From Gammaproteobacteria bacterium (lineage in GTDB: Bacteria; Pseudomonadota; Gammaproteobacteria; Pseudomonadales; Azotimanducaceae), in the NCBI GenBank assembly GCA_009840545.1, contig VXNM01000010.1, forward strand, positions 62,001-126,000: a stretch of DNA of 64,000 bases, given 5' to 3'. The notes under the pieces were generated by a model. That model was given only the letters and a program-made list of their open reading frames with translations, searched no databases and was not told where the DNA came from. Made by a program: the position numbers and the translations under genes. Positions 1 to 8,919 of this stretch are shown here, piece by piece. Position 1 is the stretch's first letter. The number at the start of each line of letters is the position of its first letter.

Positions 1-656
1 GCAACCGAACGGACGATTCCCAGGTCGTGCGTAATCAAGAGCATCGCCATGTTCATTTCCGTTTGCAGTTGCTTCAGCAACGCAAGTATCTGTGCCTGTA
101 TCGTCACATCCAAGGCGGTGGTAGGCTCGTCCGCAATTAGTAGCTTCGGCTCGTTGGCGAGTGCCATGGCAATCATCACTCGCTGGCGTTGGCCTCCGGA
201 GAGTTCGTGCGGATATGCACCCAATCGATTTTCCGCATCCTGCAATCCAACTAGCTTCAAGAGTTCAAGTGTTCGATCCAAAGCCTCTTTTCTGGACAGT
301 CCTTTGTGCACACGGAGGGCTTCTCCGATTTGCTTCGAAATCTTGTGCAACGGATTAAGCGAGGTCATGGGTTCCTGAAAGATCATGCTGACCTTTCCAC
401 CTCGAATATTGAGAAGAGTCTCCTGAGACGCGTTGATGACCTCTTCACCGTCAACAGTTACGCTTCCCGTCGGATGGCTGGCGAGAGGATAGGGAAGTAA
501 CTGAAGTACAGAGAGTGCGGTGACCGATTTTCCTGAACCGGATTCACCTACAAGTGCCACCGTTTCGCCTTGGTCTATATTGAACGAAACGCCTCGCACG
601 GCTTCTTCTTGACCGAAATTTACACTAAGGTCGTTTACCTCCAAGATACTTGGCAC
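1..656 (-). CDS. yejF: YejF-like oligopeptide ABC transporter ATP-binding protein (3' part outside window)
   Basis: This is the ATPase subunit of a peptide-type ABC importer; it hydrolyses ATP at the cytoplasmic face to drive peptide uptake. The minus-strand reading starts at a GTG (656-654) preceded by an AAGGAG ribosome site and runs open to the window edge, so only about 218 residues are seen. Walker A is GESGSGKS, the ABC signature is LSGGQRQRV and Walker B is LLIADEPTTALD. The stretches MIFQEPM-SLNPLH and NMAMLLITH resemble the first ATPase half of YejF, the fused double-ATPase of the YejABEF system. A single-domain OppD/DppD protein remains possible because the end is missing. It is divergent from fur across about 200 bp. 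Confidence 0.85.
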   Translation of the reverse strand, partial: MPSILEVNDLSVNFGQEEAVRGVSFNIDQGETVALVGESGSGKSVTALSVLQLLPYPLASHPTGSVTVDGEEVINASQETLLNIRGGKVSMIFQEPMTSLNPLHKISKQIGEALRVHKGLSRKEALDRTLELLKLVGLQDAENRLGAYPHELSGGQRQRVMIAMALANEPKLLIADEPTTALDVTIQAQILALLKQLQTEMNMAMLLITHDLGIVRSV

Positions 657-752
657 ATCTTCTCCTTAACAACCCGACACTCGATTCCAGTGCCTCTCGA
701 CCCGATGTCTATGCTAGCGGATACTAGTTCAGGATCAACCGTTCTTGCGCTC

Positions 753-774
753 AAATTGAAGTAAACTCCAATTT
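753..774. promoter_or_regulatory. 22-bp interrupted palindrome in the yejF-like/fur divergent region
   Basis: The arms AAATTG and CAATTT are perfect complements, with inner AGT/ACT also matching, so 18 of 22 positions are symmetric. It lies about 80 bp upstream of fur and 97 bp upstream of the ABC gene, a typical place for a dimeric repressor or activator operator. It does not match the classical Fur box. The bound protein is unknown. Confidence 0.35.
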
Positions 775-856
775 ACTCCCAAAAGAGACGCCGTGACGCG
801 GAAATTCCAATTAAACTATTCATATCGGACTTCGATACTAGCACGAGCCAAGTCAC

Positions 857-1264
857 ATGTCCAAGAAGGATCTTAGGAACGCTGGACTTAAGGTTACGAT
901 GCCACGCCTTCAAGTCCTGGAAGTACTCGAAAAAGCCGAACCGCACCACCTCTCCGCCGAGGATGTCTACCGTCAATTGCTGGAGTCAGGCGAGTCCATT
1001 GGTCTTGCCACGGTATATCGCGTGTTAACTCAATTCGAGTCAGCAGATATTGTCGACCGGCACAATTTTGCCGACGGTCGGGCCATCTACGAACTCAGGA
1101 CGGCGGAGCATCACGACCACATGATCGATGTATCCACTGGCCAAGTCCACGAATTCGTCGACCAAGAGATCGAGAACCTTCAGCGACAAATTGTCGAGTC
1201 ACGCGGGTTTGAACTTGTGGATCATGAACTCGTGCTCTACGTTCGAAAGAAAAAGGAACAGTAG
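857..1264 (+). CDS. fur: Ferric uptake regulator Fur (cysteine-free)
   Basis: Fe(II)-dependent transcriptional repressor of iron uptake genes, a cytoplasmic dimer. The 135 residues hold an N-terminal winged helix (residues 1-82, with GLKVTMPRLQVLEVLE and LATVYRVLTQFE) and the metal-binding dimerisation half (HHDHM at 85-89). In many Fur proteins the segment after HHDH carries a CxxC structural zinc site. Here it reads IDVSTG, and the whole protein has no cysteine. The ending VDHELVLYVRKKK resembles pseudomonad Fur proteins as I remember them, which also lack the full CxxC sites. The gene stands alone and converges on the AlkD-like gene with 32 bp between them. Confidence 0.95.
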   Translation: MSKKDLRNAGLKVTMPRLQVLEVLEKAEPHHLSAEDVYRQLLESGESIGLATVYRVLTQFESADIVDRHNFADGRAIYELRTAEHHDHMIDVSTGQVHEFVDQEIENLQRQIVESRGFELVDHELVLYVRKKKEQ

Positions 1265-1296
1265 GAAGTGGTCAATTCCCTGGGGGAAACTCGCCG

Positions 1297-2037
1297 CTAA
1301 GAGAGTTCCTTCTTGCGATGCCTCCATTGGCTACGTTCGTCTCTTGTTGCTCTCTCCAGTGCCCGAGTTAGAGCTGTTGCACTGATCGCCTTTAAGTTTG
1401 TACTTAGAAACTCGTCTACCTGGGCCTGATAGTCTTTACGAAATTCGCCCAAAACCCATCCCACTGCTTTCTGAACGTAGTAGCGGTCATCCTCGAGACA
1501 ACGTTTGAGATACGGGATTGCTCGATCAAACGGAATGTAAGTCGGATACTTGGGACTATTGCGGAGCAGACTAACGATGGACACTCGCTTGTACCACTCC
1601 TTGTCCGATCGGTTCCATTGATCTAAGTCATTCCAACAAACTGGGTCATTCGTTGCCAAATAGCAAGAGTAAATCGTGCAAAGTTCATCAGAGTGCGCCC
1701 AGTTTTCTACCCGTACTACCCAATTCCTCACAGTGAACCAGTTCTCTAAATTTACTGCACGTTTCAACTGATTCTTGCAGTAATCGAGAGCGCAGAACAT
1801 CACATCCCCATTTGTGGAATTCATCCAGAGGTCATTCCAGATGTGCAAAACCTGTTCGTCGTCACGATCGCTGAAGGAAAAACCAGCCGACACAATCTTG
1901 CGTCGCGCTGGAAATCGAACACCTACATATTCAAGACTTGATCGCCGATCCGATGCAATGTGAGCTCCAAGAATTGGTCTTCCAATCTTGGAAAGTGCTT
2001 CCCGAACTTCTTCGTGAAAAGCTGGATAGTCCATCAA
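1297..2037 (-). CDS. AlkD-like DNA alkylation repair protein
   Basis: A 246-residue all-helical protein resembling the AlkD/HEAT-like DNA glycosylase family, which excises positively charged alkylated bases without base flipping. Recognisable segments are NWVVRVENWAHSDELC around residues 103-118, a W-x-KR-x-S-I-V segment near 147-154, and KAVGWVLGEF near 190-199, which match the repeated helices of the family. The family's catalytic-site Trp/Asp residues are plausibly within the ENWAHSD segment, but I cannot align them with certainty. It is transcribed towards fur and ends 32 bp from it. Upstream is the PQQ dehydrogenase on the same strand, 77 bp away. Activity is not assured, because several AlkD relatives are non-catalytic. 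Confidence 0.75.
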   Translation of the reverse strand: MMDYPAFHEEVREALSKIGRPILGAHIASDRRSSLEYVGVRFPARRKIVSAGFSFSDRDDEQVLHIWNDLWMNSTNGDVMFCALDYCKNQLKRAVNLENWFTVRNWVVRVENWAHSDELCTIYSCYLATNDPVCWNDLDQWNRSDKEWYKRVSIVSLLRNSPKYPTYIPFDRAIPYLKRCLEDDRYYVQKAVGWVLGEFRKDYQAQVDEFLSTNLKAISATALTRALERATRDERSQWRHRKKELS

Positions 2038-2114
2038 GTCAGTGACTGTTTCGCGTTAGCTCTTGTTTCTCCCCAGCCCATCGTCGGACGGAGAACCATT
2101 AGCTTTGTAAGGAA

Positions 2115-4412
2115 TCACTCGGAAGATCCTAGCGAAAAAGCGACCAATCGGGTTGGTTCCCATGATCCTCCAGTCCCGATGACCAAGTACTGTTTTCCGC
2201 CGGACAAGTACGTGATTGGGGGAGCGTCAGTGAAAAATCCTGTAATTTTGTGACTCCAAAGAGTCTTTCCACTCGCCTTATCCATGGCTACCAGCTGATC
2301 GCCGTCGCTTCGAGAACCATAGAAAATTGCGGTAGGAGTTACGAGGAGTCCAGGCGCGGCTCCTATTTGGCCTAAGTCCGGAAGCTTCAATCCGCTCAGT
2401 AGAGGGTGATCCACGGGACCCCTTCCATTTGGAACGGTCCACTTGATGTCTCCTGTGTTCAGGTCATAGGCAGTAATGCTTGACCACGGAGGCTTGATAA
2501 ATGGAAGTCCTGGTTTGAACTCTGGCATCGTAAAAAAGCCTCCAAACTTGATTCCACGATTTCGTGTGTCTGGAATCGACACAATGAGTGTGGGCATTCT
2601 GCGGGAGGCTACGAACAGAGATTGGTCGATAGGATCGAGTGCAGCTCCTCCCCAGTTAGCTCCGCCGCCAATACCGGGCAGAATCAATGTCCCTTGGGTT
2701 GAAGGAGTGGAGTAGAGAGGTCCAATCTTAAACTTGCTGAGAGCAGCCATGGCTTGCTTTCTGATGTCGGGAGTGAAATCAATTACGTTGTCCTCGACGA
2801 GTCCCTGCATTTCAAAAGGCGGAGGCCAAGTTGGCCTGGGTTGAGTGGGAGAAGGCACTTCACCTTCTAAATCGCTCCCAGGTGCCTCCACGTCCTCAAT
2901 TTCCCAAATTGGCTCCCCGGTGACCCGATCAAATACAAAAAGATAGCCAGTCTTTGTGACTTGGGCCACGACCTTGACGGTCTTGCCGTCGCGATTGATG
3001 TCAGCCACCACCGGAGCAGCGGGATTGTCGTAGTCCCAAATGTCGTGACGCACGTTCTGAAAGTGCCAAACATACTCGCCTGTTGAGGCGTCAACGGCTA
3101 CGAGCGATGTACCAAACAGATTGTCGCCCGGTCGCGCGCCGCCGTAGAAGTGATTCGATGGTGCCGTGACGGGAAGATACACAAGATTGAGTTCGGGGTC
3201 GCAGCTGGTTGTAGACCATACGTTCGTATTTCCCATCCACTTCCAACTTTCGTTCCCCCAAGTTTCGTTTCCTTCTTCGCCCTCTTGGGGAACCGTCTTG
3301 AACACCCACTTCTGTTCGCCTGTCTTTACGTCGAAACCACGAACATCGCCCAAGGGTAGATTGCTGTTCCAAGGCGGCCTTACGCTCCAGGAATGAGAGC
3401 CGTCGTCAGGCTGACTTCCAATGACAACAACGTCTCCACAAACATTGGGCGCATGGCTCCACGCTATACGTCGAGGATCCAATGGCCGTCGCAACCCTTC
3501 TCGGAGATTGACCTTCCCCTTGTTGCCGAAGTCCTCGATGACCGAACCACTCTCAGCATCAAGCGCAATCAACCAGCCATCGCTTGTGGTCAAAAGTACT
3601 CGACCACCCGATTTGTCCTTATAGAATGCCAATCCTCGTGTTGTGAAACCAAACATGGCTGGACGTGGCCCTTCCCTCGTGCCTGGATCGTAGGTCCACA
3701 AAGTCTCTCCGGATTGCGCGTCGACTGCCTCCACAGCCGAATAGCGCGTTCGTATGAAGAGCCGGCCATCCACCATCAGCGGGGTTCCCTTAAACATGTC
3801 AGGAGCTTTAGCTGCGTTTCGCGCGTCTCTCACGCCTGTATCAGTTTCCGATTCCCAAACCCAAGCAATCTGAAGTTCGTCGAGGTTCTCAAGAGTGATC
3901 TGATTTAAAGGCGAATACTTGCGTGCGCCGATGTCCCCTCCATAGGCAGGCCATTCACCGAAGCTCGTTGTAAAGTCGAATGGACGTTCCGGGTCGATTA
4001 CTACCTCCACTTCGTTAATGGACTCCCCTTCGGGCTCCAATTCAGAATCGATGCTGTCCTCTTCTTCGCTAGCATCCTCGGAAGTCTCAACGATTTCCTC
4101 ACCTCTCGACTCTAACCATGCAACAACAATCTCGTCCACCTCCCGGCGTTCGCGTTCTTCGAGCAGCCATTGACCCCGTTCGTTCAGTGCTTCGCCACCT
4201 GACGCCGTTGCGTGGCAGAACGTACAGTCTTCTGCCCCATACTCCATGGCTTCAACGAAATACTCAGGCTGTGCAAGGACGACCCAATACCCGAATACGA
4301 AAACCGCAACCAAGCTCATCTTCAACACTCTAGTTGCCAAGCGAACCAAACTACGCTCCTTGTTCACTTGTGAGGCTTGCAAGCGATTTCCCAATAGTGT
4401 CTGTCTATGCAC
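2115..4412 (-). CDS. Membrane-anchored PQQ-dependent dehydrogenase with N-terminal haem c motif
   Basis: A periplasmic quinoprotein dehydrogenase of the membrane glucose/alcohol dehydrogenase type; its substrate cannot be read from sequence. The 765 residues comprise a single hydrophobic anchor (about 31-47), a short haem-attachment motif CTFCH at 63-67, a strongly acidic linker (about 105-140, many Glu/Asp), and a PQQ beta-propeller from about 150 to the end. The propeller begins with the family opening GEWPAYGGD-x4-KYSPL and contains RHDIWDYD near 455. Such enzymes feed electrons through haem c or quinone to the respiratory chain; the caa3 oxidase at 42-46 kb is a possible terminal acceptor. 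The GTG start overlaps the zapE stop by 8 bp and has an AAGGG ribosome site, so translation may be coupled. Confidence 0.85.
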   Translation of the reverse strand: MHRQTLLGNRLQASQVNKERSLVRLATRVLKMSLVAVFVFGYWVVLAQPEYFVEAMEYGAEDCTFCHATASGGEALNERGQWLLEERERREVDEIVVAWLESRGEEIVETSEDASEEEDSIDSELEPEGESINEVEVVIDPERPFDFTTSFGEWPAYGGDIGARKYSPLNQITLENLDELQIAWVWESETDTGVRDARNAAKAPDMFKGTPLMVDGRLFIRTRYSAVEAVDAQSGETLWTYDPGTREGPRPAMFGFTTRGLAFYKDKSGGRVLLTTSDGWLIALDAESGSVIEDFGNKGKVNLREGLRRPLDPRRIAWSHAPNVCGDVVVIGSQPDDGSHSWSVRPPWNSNLPLGDVRGFDVKTGEQKWVFKTVPQEGEEGNETWGNESWKWMGNTNVWSTTSCDPELNLVYLPVTAPSNHFYGGARPGDNLFGTSLVAVDASTGEYVWHFQNVRHDIWDYDNPAAPVVADINRDGKTVKVVAQVTKTGYLFVFDRVTGEPIWEIEDVEAPGSDLEGEVPSPTQPRPTWPPPFEMQGLVEDNVIDFTPDIRKQAMAALSKFKIGPLYSTPSTQGTLILPGIGGGANWGGAALDPIDQSLFVASRRMPTLIVSIPDTRNRGIKFGGFFTMPEFKPGLPFIKPPWSSITAYDLNTGDIKWTVPNGRGPVDHPLLSGLKLPDLGQIGAAPGLLVTPTAIFYGSRSDGDQLVAMDKASGKTLWSHKITGFFTDAPPITYLSGGKQYLVIGTGGSWEPTRLVAFSLGSSE

Positions 4413-5469
4413 GATGTGCCCTTGTCAAGTACTCCGTCGAGCTCATCTCGGCGATTCTGCTACTCGTCCGCTTGAACTCACTCGTATAGCGAGTACCAAT
4501 ATACAAACTCTCAATCGGTTTGTGCGCATGCAATACAAGATTTACATTTCGATCATAGAGCACATCTACTGCATTGATGAAACGTTTGGTGGCCTCTTCC
4601 TTGGTTTGCGTCAATATCGGAAGGTCGTAAATCACCACCGTATGGTGTATTCGTGCAATCTCAATGTAATCAGAAGCACTTCTCGGTCCCTCGCAAAGGT
4701 CCCCGAATCGGAAAGCAACGATTCCTTCTCCACGATATACACACTCAATGGGTCGTTTGTTCACCACTAGGGGATCGGATGTGAGGTTTGAAGAATCAAC
4801 GAGTGCGGCTCTATCGTCCTCAATCATTTGGCGAGTGGCTGATGTTCCAATCCGGTAGAGATCACGGTTCCGCAAAGCAATTAGCCGGTAATCGAGCTCG
4901 CCGTCCAGAGAAACGACGTCCATATGTTCTTCAATTAGTTCTATTGCTGGAATAAATCTACGCCGCTGCAAGCCGTTCTCGTAGAGCATCTTCGGAGCAA
5001 TGTTGGATGTGGTAACGAGAACGATACTCCGTTCGAATAGTGCATGAAGAAGTTCGCTCAGAATCATCGCATCACCAATGTCTGAGACGAAAAACTCATC
5101 CAGGCACACCACGTTTGCTTTGCGATGTATGCCTTCCGCCACTGCCTCGAGTGGATTAGAGCTTCCAGCTACTTCTGCAAGCTTTTCGTGAACGTCTTGC
5201 ATAAACCGGTGAAAGTGCCAACGCCGTTTTCTTGCAAGGGGCAAGCTCTCATAAAACCGATCCATGAGCATTGTTTTCCCGCGTCCCACACCACCCCATA
5301 TGTACAGTCCTCTCTGCAATAGTGCGCCACGACGAAGAACTCGTCCGAGCATGGCTCGAATCGAAGACTTGTCCTTCTGCGCTCTCTCCATTTCGAGAGA
5401 CAGTTTGTCCAGCCGATTGGCTAGAGCTTGCTGGAACACATCGAGCTTCAGTTTCGTGTCGGTGCTCAA
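4405..5469 (-). CDS. zapE: Cell division ATPase ZapE (AFG1 family)
   Basis: ZapE is a cytoplasmic AAA-type ATPase that associates with the Z-ring and FtsZ during division; mitochondrial homologues (AFG1/LACE1) act in protein quality control. The 354-residue product has Walker A WGGVGRGKT at 58-66, then a helix with HFHRFMQDVH, Walker B VVCLDEFFV with the family's DEF-V-DI segment, and a sensor-like TTSN. Length is close to the usual 350-380. The ATG start lies in a plausible position and the stop overlaps the start of the PQQ dehydrogenase gene by 8 bp. No second division gene is adjacent. Confidence 0.92.
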   Translation of the reverse strand: MSTDTKLKLDVFQQALANRLDKLSLEMERAQKDKSSIRAMLGRVLRRGALLQRGLYIWGGVGRGKTMLMDRFYESLPLARKRRWHFHRFMQDVHEKLAEVAGSSNPLEAVAEGIHRKANVVCLDEFFVSDIGDAMILSELLHALFERSIVLVTTSNIAPKMLYENGLQRRRFIPAIELIEEHMDVVSLDGELDYRLIALRNRDLYRIGTSATRQMIEDDRAALVDSSNLTSDPLVVNKRPIECVYRGEGIVAFRFGDLCEGPRSASDYIEIARIHHTVVIYDLPILTQTKEEATKRFINAVDVLYDRNVNLVLHAHKPIESLYIGTRYTSEFKRTSSRIAEMSSTEYLTRAHRA

Positions 5470-5630
5470 GTAGGATTTCGCAAAGGATTTTGAATGGCTG
5501 CTAAGAATAATTGACGACGAATGTGCTTTCAGATTTCATCACTGGGTCCTTAGAAGTGACCAACGCACAAAGATTTTCCCATGAGACGCAAAGTGGTTTG
5601 AGTTCTCAAGCGAGATCCTTACGTCTCGAT

Positions 5631-5653
5631 GATCCTGTCACCACAACAGGATC
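5631..5653 (-). terminator. Hairpin downstream of murA
   Basis: Perfect 8-bp inverted repeat GATCCTGT/ACAGGATC with a 7-nt loop, about 20 nt past the murA stop. There is no following U-run on either strand, so it may stop RNA decay or transcription only weakly. The rest of 5470-5672 shows no gene. Confidence 0.3.
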
Positions 5654-5672
5654 TCAATACTCCTCGTACGAC

Positions 5673-6938
5673 CTATCCTTGAACACGTCGAATGTCTGCG
5701 CCCAACCGCCCGAGCTTTTCTTCGATTCGTTCATAACCGCGATCAATGTGATAGATTCGATTTATTGCCGTTTCCCCCTCCGCCACAAGGGCACCTATCA
5801 ACAAGCTTGATGATGCACGGAGGTCCGTGGCCATAACGGGTGCACCACGAAGCTCAGCTACGCCTTTGACTAGTGCAGTCCTAGCATCCTTCAGACGGAC
5901 ATCTGCACCCAATCGCACCAACTCCTGAACATGCATGAACCGATTCTCAAAGATCGTCTCTGTAATCCGACTGTACCCATGTGAAACACAATTGAGAGCC
6001 ATAAACTGCGCCTGAAGGTCGGTCGGGACTCCTGGATAAGCCTCCGTACGAATGTTTGTCGCGCGAGAGGCCGTGGTGGTTGCATCCAAACTAATTGTCG
6101 ATTCGCTAACCTGAACTTGGTGACCAAATTCCTCCAACTTTGCCAATACTGCCACCAATATCTCGGGACAAGCATCGTGAATGCAAATGCGACCCTGCGT
6201 GGCAGCTGCCGCGATTAAGTAGGTTCCCACTTCGATTCGGTCCGGCTTCACGCGATAGGAGCAACCTCCAAGTTGACCACATCCGTTCACGGTGACTGTA
6301 TTCGTGCCCTCACCTACTATATCTGCCCCCATCTGTCGCAAACATGTAGCCAACTCGACTACTTCAGGCTCGAGAGCCGCGTTTTCGATCACTGTCGTAC
6401 CCCGAGCAAGTGTTGCAGCCATCAGAGCATTCTGAGTTCCTCCCACTGTAACGACGTCCATTTCAACATGTGCGCCTTCGAGACCCTTCTGACATGTTGC
6501 GATGACGTACCCGTTCGCAATGTTGATAGTGGCACCCATGAGCTCCAACGCTTTCAAATGCTGATCCACTGGTCGAGTTCCTATCGCGCACCCGCCGGGC
6601 AAAGAAACTTCGACACGACCATATCGAGCGAGCAATGGTCCCAAAACAAGAAAAGACGCTCTCATTTTTCGTACCAAGTCGTAGGGCGCTCTCAGGTTCG
6701 AAACGGAGTCGGTATCGACAGTTACGCCAAGTTTCTCATCCACACTTATCCTTGCTCCAAGATCGGCAAGCAATTCCAGCATGGTTGTGACATCTCGTAG
6801 ATGAGGAAGGTTGTCCAACTGCACTGGCTTGGACGCAAGCAAAGTGGCAGCGAGAATGGGAAGCGAAGAGTTCTTGGATCCGGAGGCTCTCGTCTCACCT
6901 TGAAGTGGAATACCGCCTCGAACTAACAATTTGTCCAA
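5673..6938 (-). CDS. murA: UDP-N-acetylglucosamine 1-carboxyvinyltransferase MurA
   Basis: Catalyses the first committed step of peptidoglycan synthesis, transfer of enolpyruvate from PEP to UDP-GlcNAc in the cytoplasm. The 421-residue length is typical. Visible are the substrate-binding Lys-Asn pair (K22-N23 in SGSKNS) and the catalytic loop LPGGCAIGTRP with Cys117, the residue alkylated by fosfomycin. Repeated inside-out alpha/beta segments of the EPSP-synthase fold run to the C-terminus. It follows ibaG on the same strand with 15 bp between them, as in E. coli. The mla phospholipid-transport genes that often precede ibaG are absent. Confidence 0.97.
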   Translation of the reverse strand: MDKLLVRGGIPLQGETRASGSKNSSLPILAATLLASKPVQLDNLPHLRDVTTMLELLADLGARISVDEKLGVTVDTDSVSNLRAPYDLVRKMRASFLVLGPLLARYGRVEVSLPGGCAIGTRPVDQHLKALELMGATINIANGYVIATCQKGLEGAHVEMDVVTVGGTQNALMAATLARGTTVIENAALEPEVVELATCLRQMGADIVGEGTNTVTVNGCGQLGGCSYRVKPDRIEVGTYLIAAAATQGRICIHDACPEILVAVLAKLEEFGHQVQVSESTISLDATTTASRATNIRTEAYPGVPTDLQAQFMALNCVSHGYSRITETIFENRFMHVQELVRLGADVRLKDARTALVKGVAELRGAPVMATDLRASSSLLIGALVAEGETAINRIYHIDRGYERIEEKLGRLGADIRRVQG

Positions 6939-6953
6939 GATTCTAGGTCGCCT

Positions 6954-7184
6954 TCATTGCGCTTTCGGGACGCTTGCAGCTATGGTCACAGCATGGAGTG
7001 AACCATTTCGAATGAGCTCGTTTAGACAGCTATATACCAGTCGTTGTCTTTCGACGGGCCGCAATCCATCAAACCGCTCCGACACCACTTTGACACTGGC
7101 GTGGTTTCCTTGCACCCCAACTTCGATTTCGGCACCTTCAAAGCCGTTTGTCAAGCGGTTCTCTATCTCAGTTTGCAAATCCAT
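6954..7184 (-). CDS. ibaG: BolA-family protein IbaG
   Basis: A small (76 residue) BolA-like protein. Family members bind monothiol glutaredoxins and iron-sulfur clusters, and IbaG is linked to acid stress and envelope synthesis. Visible are the class II KH-like pattern GAEIEVGVQGNHASVKVVS, the following RQRLVYSCLNELI helix, and the C-terminal SLHAVTI, whose His is the conserved cluster-ligand candidate. It is slightly shorter than E. coli IbaG (about 84). It sits directly upstream of murA with 15 bp spacing, its conserved location. The 251 bp to yrbG form a divergent promoter region. Confidence 0.9.
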   Translation of the reverse strand: MDLQTEIENRLTNGFEGAEIEVGVQGNHASVKVVSERFDGLRPVERQRLVYSCLNELIRNGSLHAVTIAASVPKAQ

Positions 7185-7435
7185 GGGACTTTCGTCAATA
7201 GTGGAGGATGTCTACGCAAACTATACCATGTAGGGATTCGATACTTGACGACATCGCCTTCTTTCATGGAAGATTGAGCTTGTCTTGCAAATCGATTGGC
7301 CATCTTCCCTACACATAGGTGGAGTCAGTCTCATCCTCTAACTCTCGCCGTGGCCGAGACTGAAATGCTTGAATTGCCACGTCTTGCCGTTCAGACTGAT
7401 TGGTAAAATCGCAATTTACCCCGAGACAAGATCGA

Positions 7436-8407
7436 ATGAGCGTGATTTGGCTGTGGGTTGTCTTGCTCGTTGTGGGATTTGTCGTGCTCGTCGTCAGTGC
7501 ATCCTACTTCGTGGACGCAGCCAAGATCTCTGCACACTACCTCGGGGTCTCAGAGCTCATCATTGGGCTTACCGCCGTGTCTATCGGCACGTCCGCTCCT
7601 GAAATCCTAGTTGCCATAATGGACTCTTATACGGAGAGCCCGGATGTCGCCATTGGCAACGCCATTGGTTCAAACATCGCCAACATTGGCTTGGTACTTG
7701 GTCTCACAGCCATTGTCGTACCACTACCGTTCGAAGAACGAGTGTTGCGTAGCGAGCTTCCAATGCTTCTCGTGGCGACCTGCATCACGGCATTCTGCCT
7801 CGCCAATCTCCGTGTTGGACCCATCGATGGACTAATTTTGCTTTCGTTCCTGGGTTATATTCTCTTTCGACTTGTTAGAGATACTAGAACTACCGGGGAA
7901 CTGCCCGAGGAGATTGAAAGTGAAGTCGAAGACCTAGAGCGAATGTCGCCCCTTCGGTCTTGGATTCAGTTGGCGATCGGCTTGATCTTCTTGTTGATCG
8001 CTGCAAAGGTTATCGTATCTTCCGCCGAGCACATTGCACGCACCATCGGCGTGAGCGAGATGATTATTGGACTGACCGTGGTAGCTGCTGGTACAAGTCT
8101 CCCTGAGCTAGCCGCCACAATGGCGGCTGCTTTGCGGCGTAGTCCCGAGATTGCTATCGGAAACATCGTGGGATCCAACATCCTCAATATTCTTGCCGTT
8201 CTCTCAGTGCCCGCATTACTAAACCCAAGCAACATAACGCCTATTGACTTCTGGAGAGACTTTGGGGTTATGTTCATTTTGACCATGTTGTTAGCACTAT
8301 TCGCAAACGGAATAGGAGCTAAGAAAATCATTACAAGAAGTGAGGGTGTCATTTTCTTGGCATCTTATTGCTGCTACATCCTGTTGCTTTATTGGCAGGA
8401 TCTATGA
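7436..8407 (+). CDS. yrbG: Calcium/sodium antiporter family protein YrbG
   Basis: An inner membrane cation/Ca exchanger of the CaCA superfamily with about ten membrane segments. The two inverted alpha-repeats are plain: TAVSIGTSAPEI with GNAIGSNIANIG in the first half, and TVVAAGTSLPEL with GNIVGSNILNI in the second. Starting at ATG 7436 gives 323 residues, matching the usual length. The longer reading from a TTG at 7400 adds a charged tail and is less likely. It opens the kdsC-lptCAB-rpoN operon and its stop overlaps the kdsC start by 4 bp (ATGA). kdsD, which lies between the two genes in E. coli, is missing here. Confidence 0.92.
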   Translation: MSVIWLWVVLLVVGFVVLVVSASYFVDAAKISAHYLGVSELIIGLTAVSIGTSAPEILVAIMDSYTESPDVAIGNAIGSNIANIGLVLGLTAIVVPLPFEERVLRSELPMLLVATCITAFCLANLRVGPIDGLILLSFLGYILFRLVRDTRTTGELPEEIESEVEDLERMSPLRSWIQLAIGLIFLLIAAKVIVSSAEHIARTIGVSEMIIGLTVVAAGTSLPELAATMAAALRRSPEIAIGNIVGSNILNILAVLSVPALLNPSNITPIDFWRDFGVMFILTMLLALFANGIGAKKIITRSEGVIFLASYCCYILLLYWQDL

Positions 8408-8919
8408 GCCAGTTCGACTCTCTGTCTGAAGAGCTACAAGACCGAGTTGCCAAGATACGTGCTCTGACTATCGACGTGGATGGTGTGCTTACCGATGGTC
8501 GGATTATTTACGACCAAGACGGACACAATTACCAATCGTTCGATATACACGATGGGTATGGAATCAAGGCCATACAACGCCTAGGCATCGAAATTGCAAT
8601 AATTTCTGGTAGGGCGTCGCAGGCGGTGCAGAGACGAGCTTCGGAACTGGGTATTGAAAATGTTTACCAAGCAAGTGCAGACAAGACAGTTGCACTGAAT
8701 GACTTCTGCACTCGTAAGTGCCTTAGCACTGAGCAGGTAGCCCATATCGGAGACGATGTTCCTGACATCTGTTTGTTTGAAATCGTGGGCGTCGCAGTTT
8801 GCGTGCCCAATGGGACCGAAATCGCGCGCAGGTCAGCAGATTTTGTTACTGCCAAGTCAGGCGGCGAAGGAGCTGTCAGAGAAGTTTGCGACTTGTTGCT
8901 CGAGGCAAATACCAGATGA
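8404..8919 (+). CDS. kdsC: 3-deoxy-D-manno-octulosonate-8-phosphate phosphatase KdsC
   Basis: HAD-family phosphatase that releases Kdo from Kdo-8-phosphate for lipid A-core synthesis; soluble tetramer. The 171-residue form starts at the ATG overlapping the yrbG stop. Motif I is TIDVDGVLTDG with nucleophile and acid Asp; motif II is the Ser in IISGRAS; motif III/IV is the Lys in ADK plus HIGDDVPDI. There is no cap domain, as expected for this subfamily. The 4-bp overlaps on both sides show a tightly coupled operon that makes Kdo and then exports LPS. Confidence 0.95.
   Translation: MSQFDSLSEELQDRVAKIRALTIDVDGVLTDGRIIYDQDGHNYQSFDIHDGYGIKAIQRLGIEIAIISGRASQAVQRRASELGIENVYQASADKTVALNDFCTRKCLSTEQVAHIGDDVPDICLFEIVGVAVCVPNGTEIARRSADFVTAKSGGEGAVREVCDLLLEANTR

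Noticed and set aside
3393-3908. Long plus-strand frame (171 codons) inside the PQQ dehydrogenase
   Set aside because: It is antisense to a well-supported gene, with basic, low-pattern composition; a shadow frame.
6273-6800. 175-codon plus-strand frame opposite murA
   Set aside because: Cys/His/Ser-rich, no recognisable motif, fully antisense to murA.
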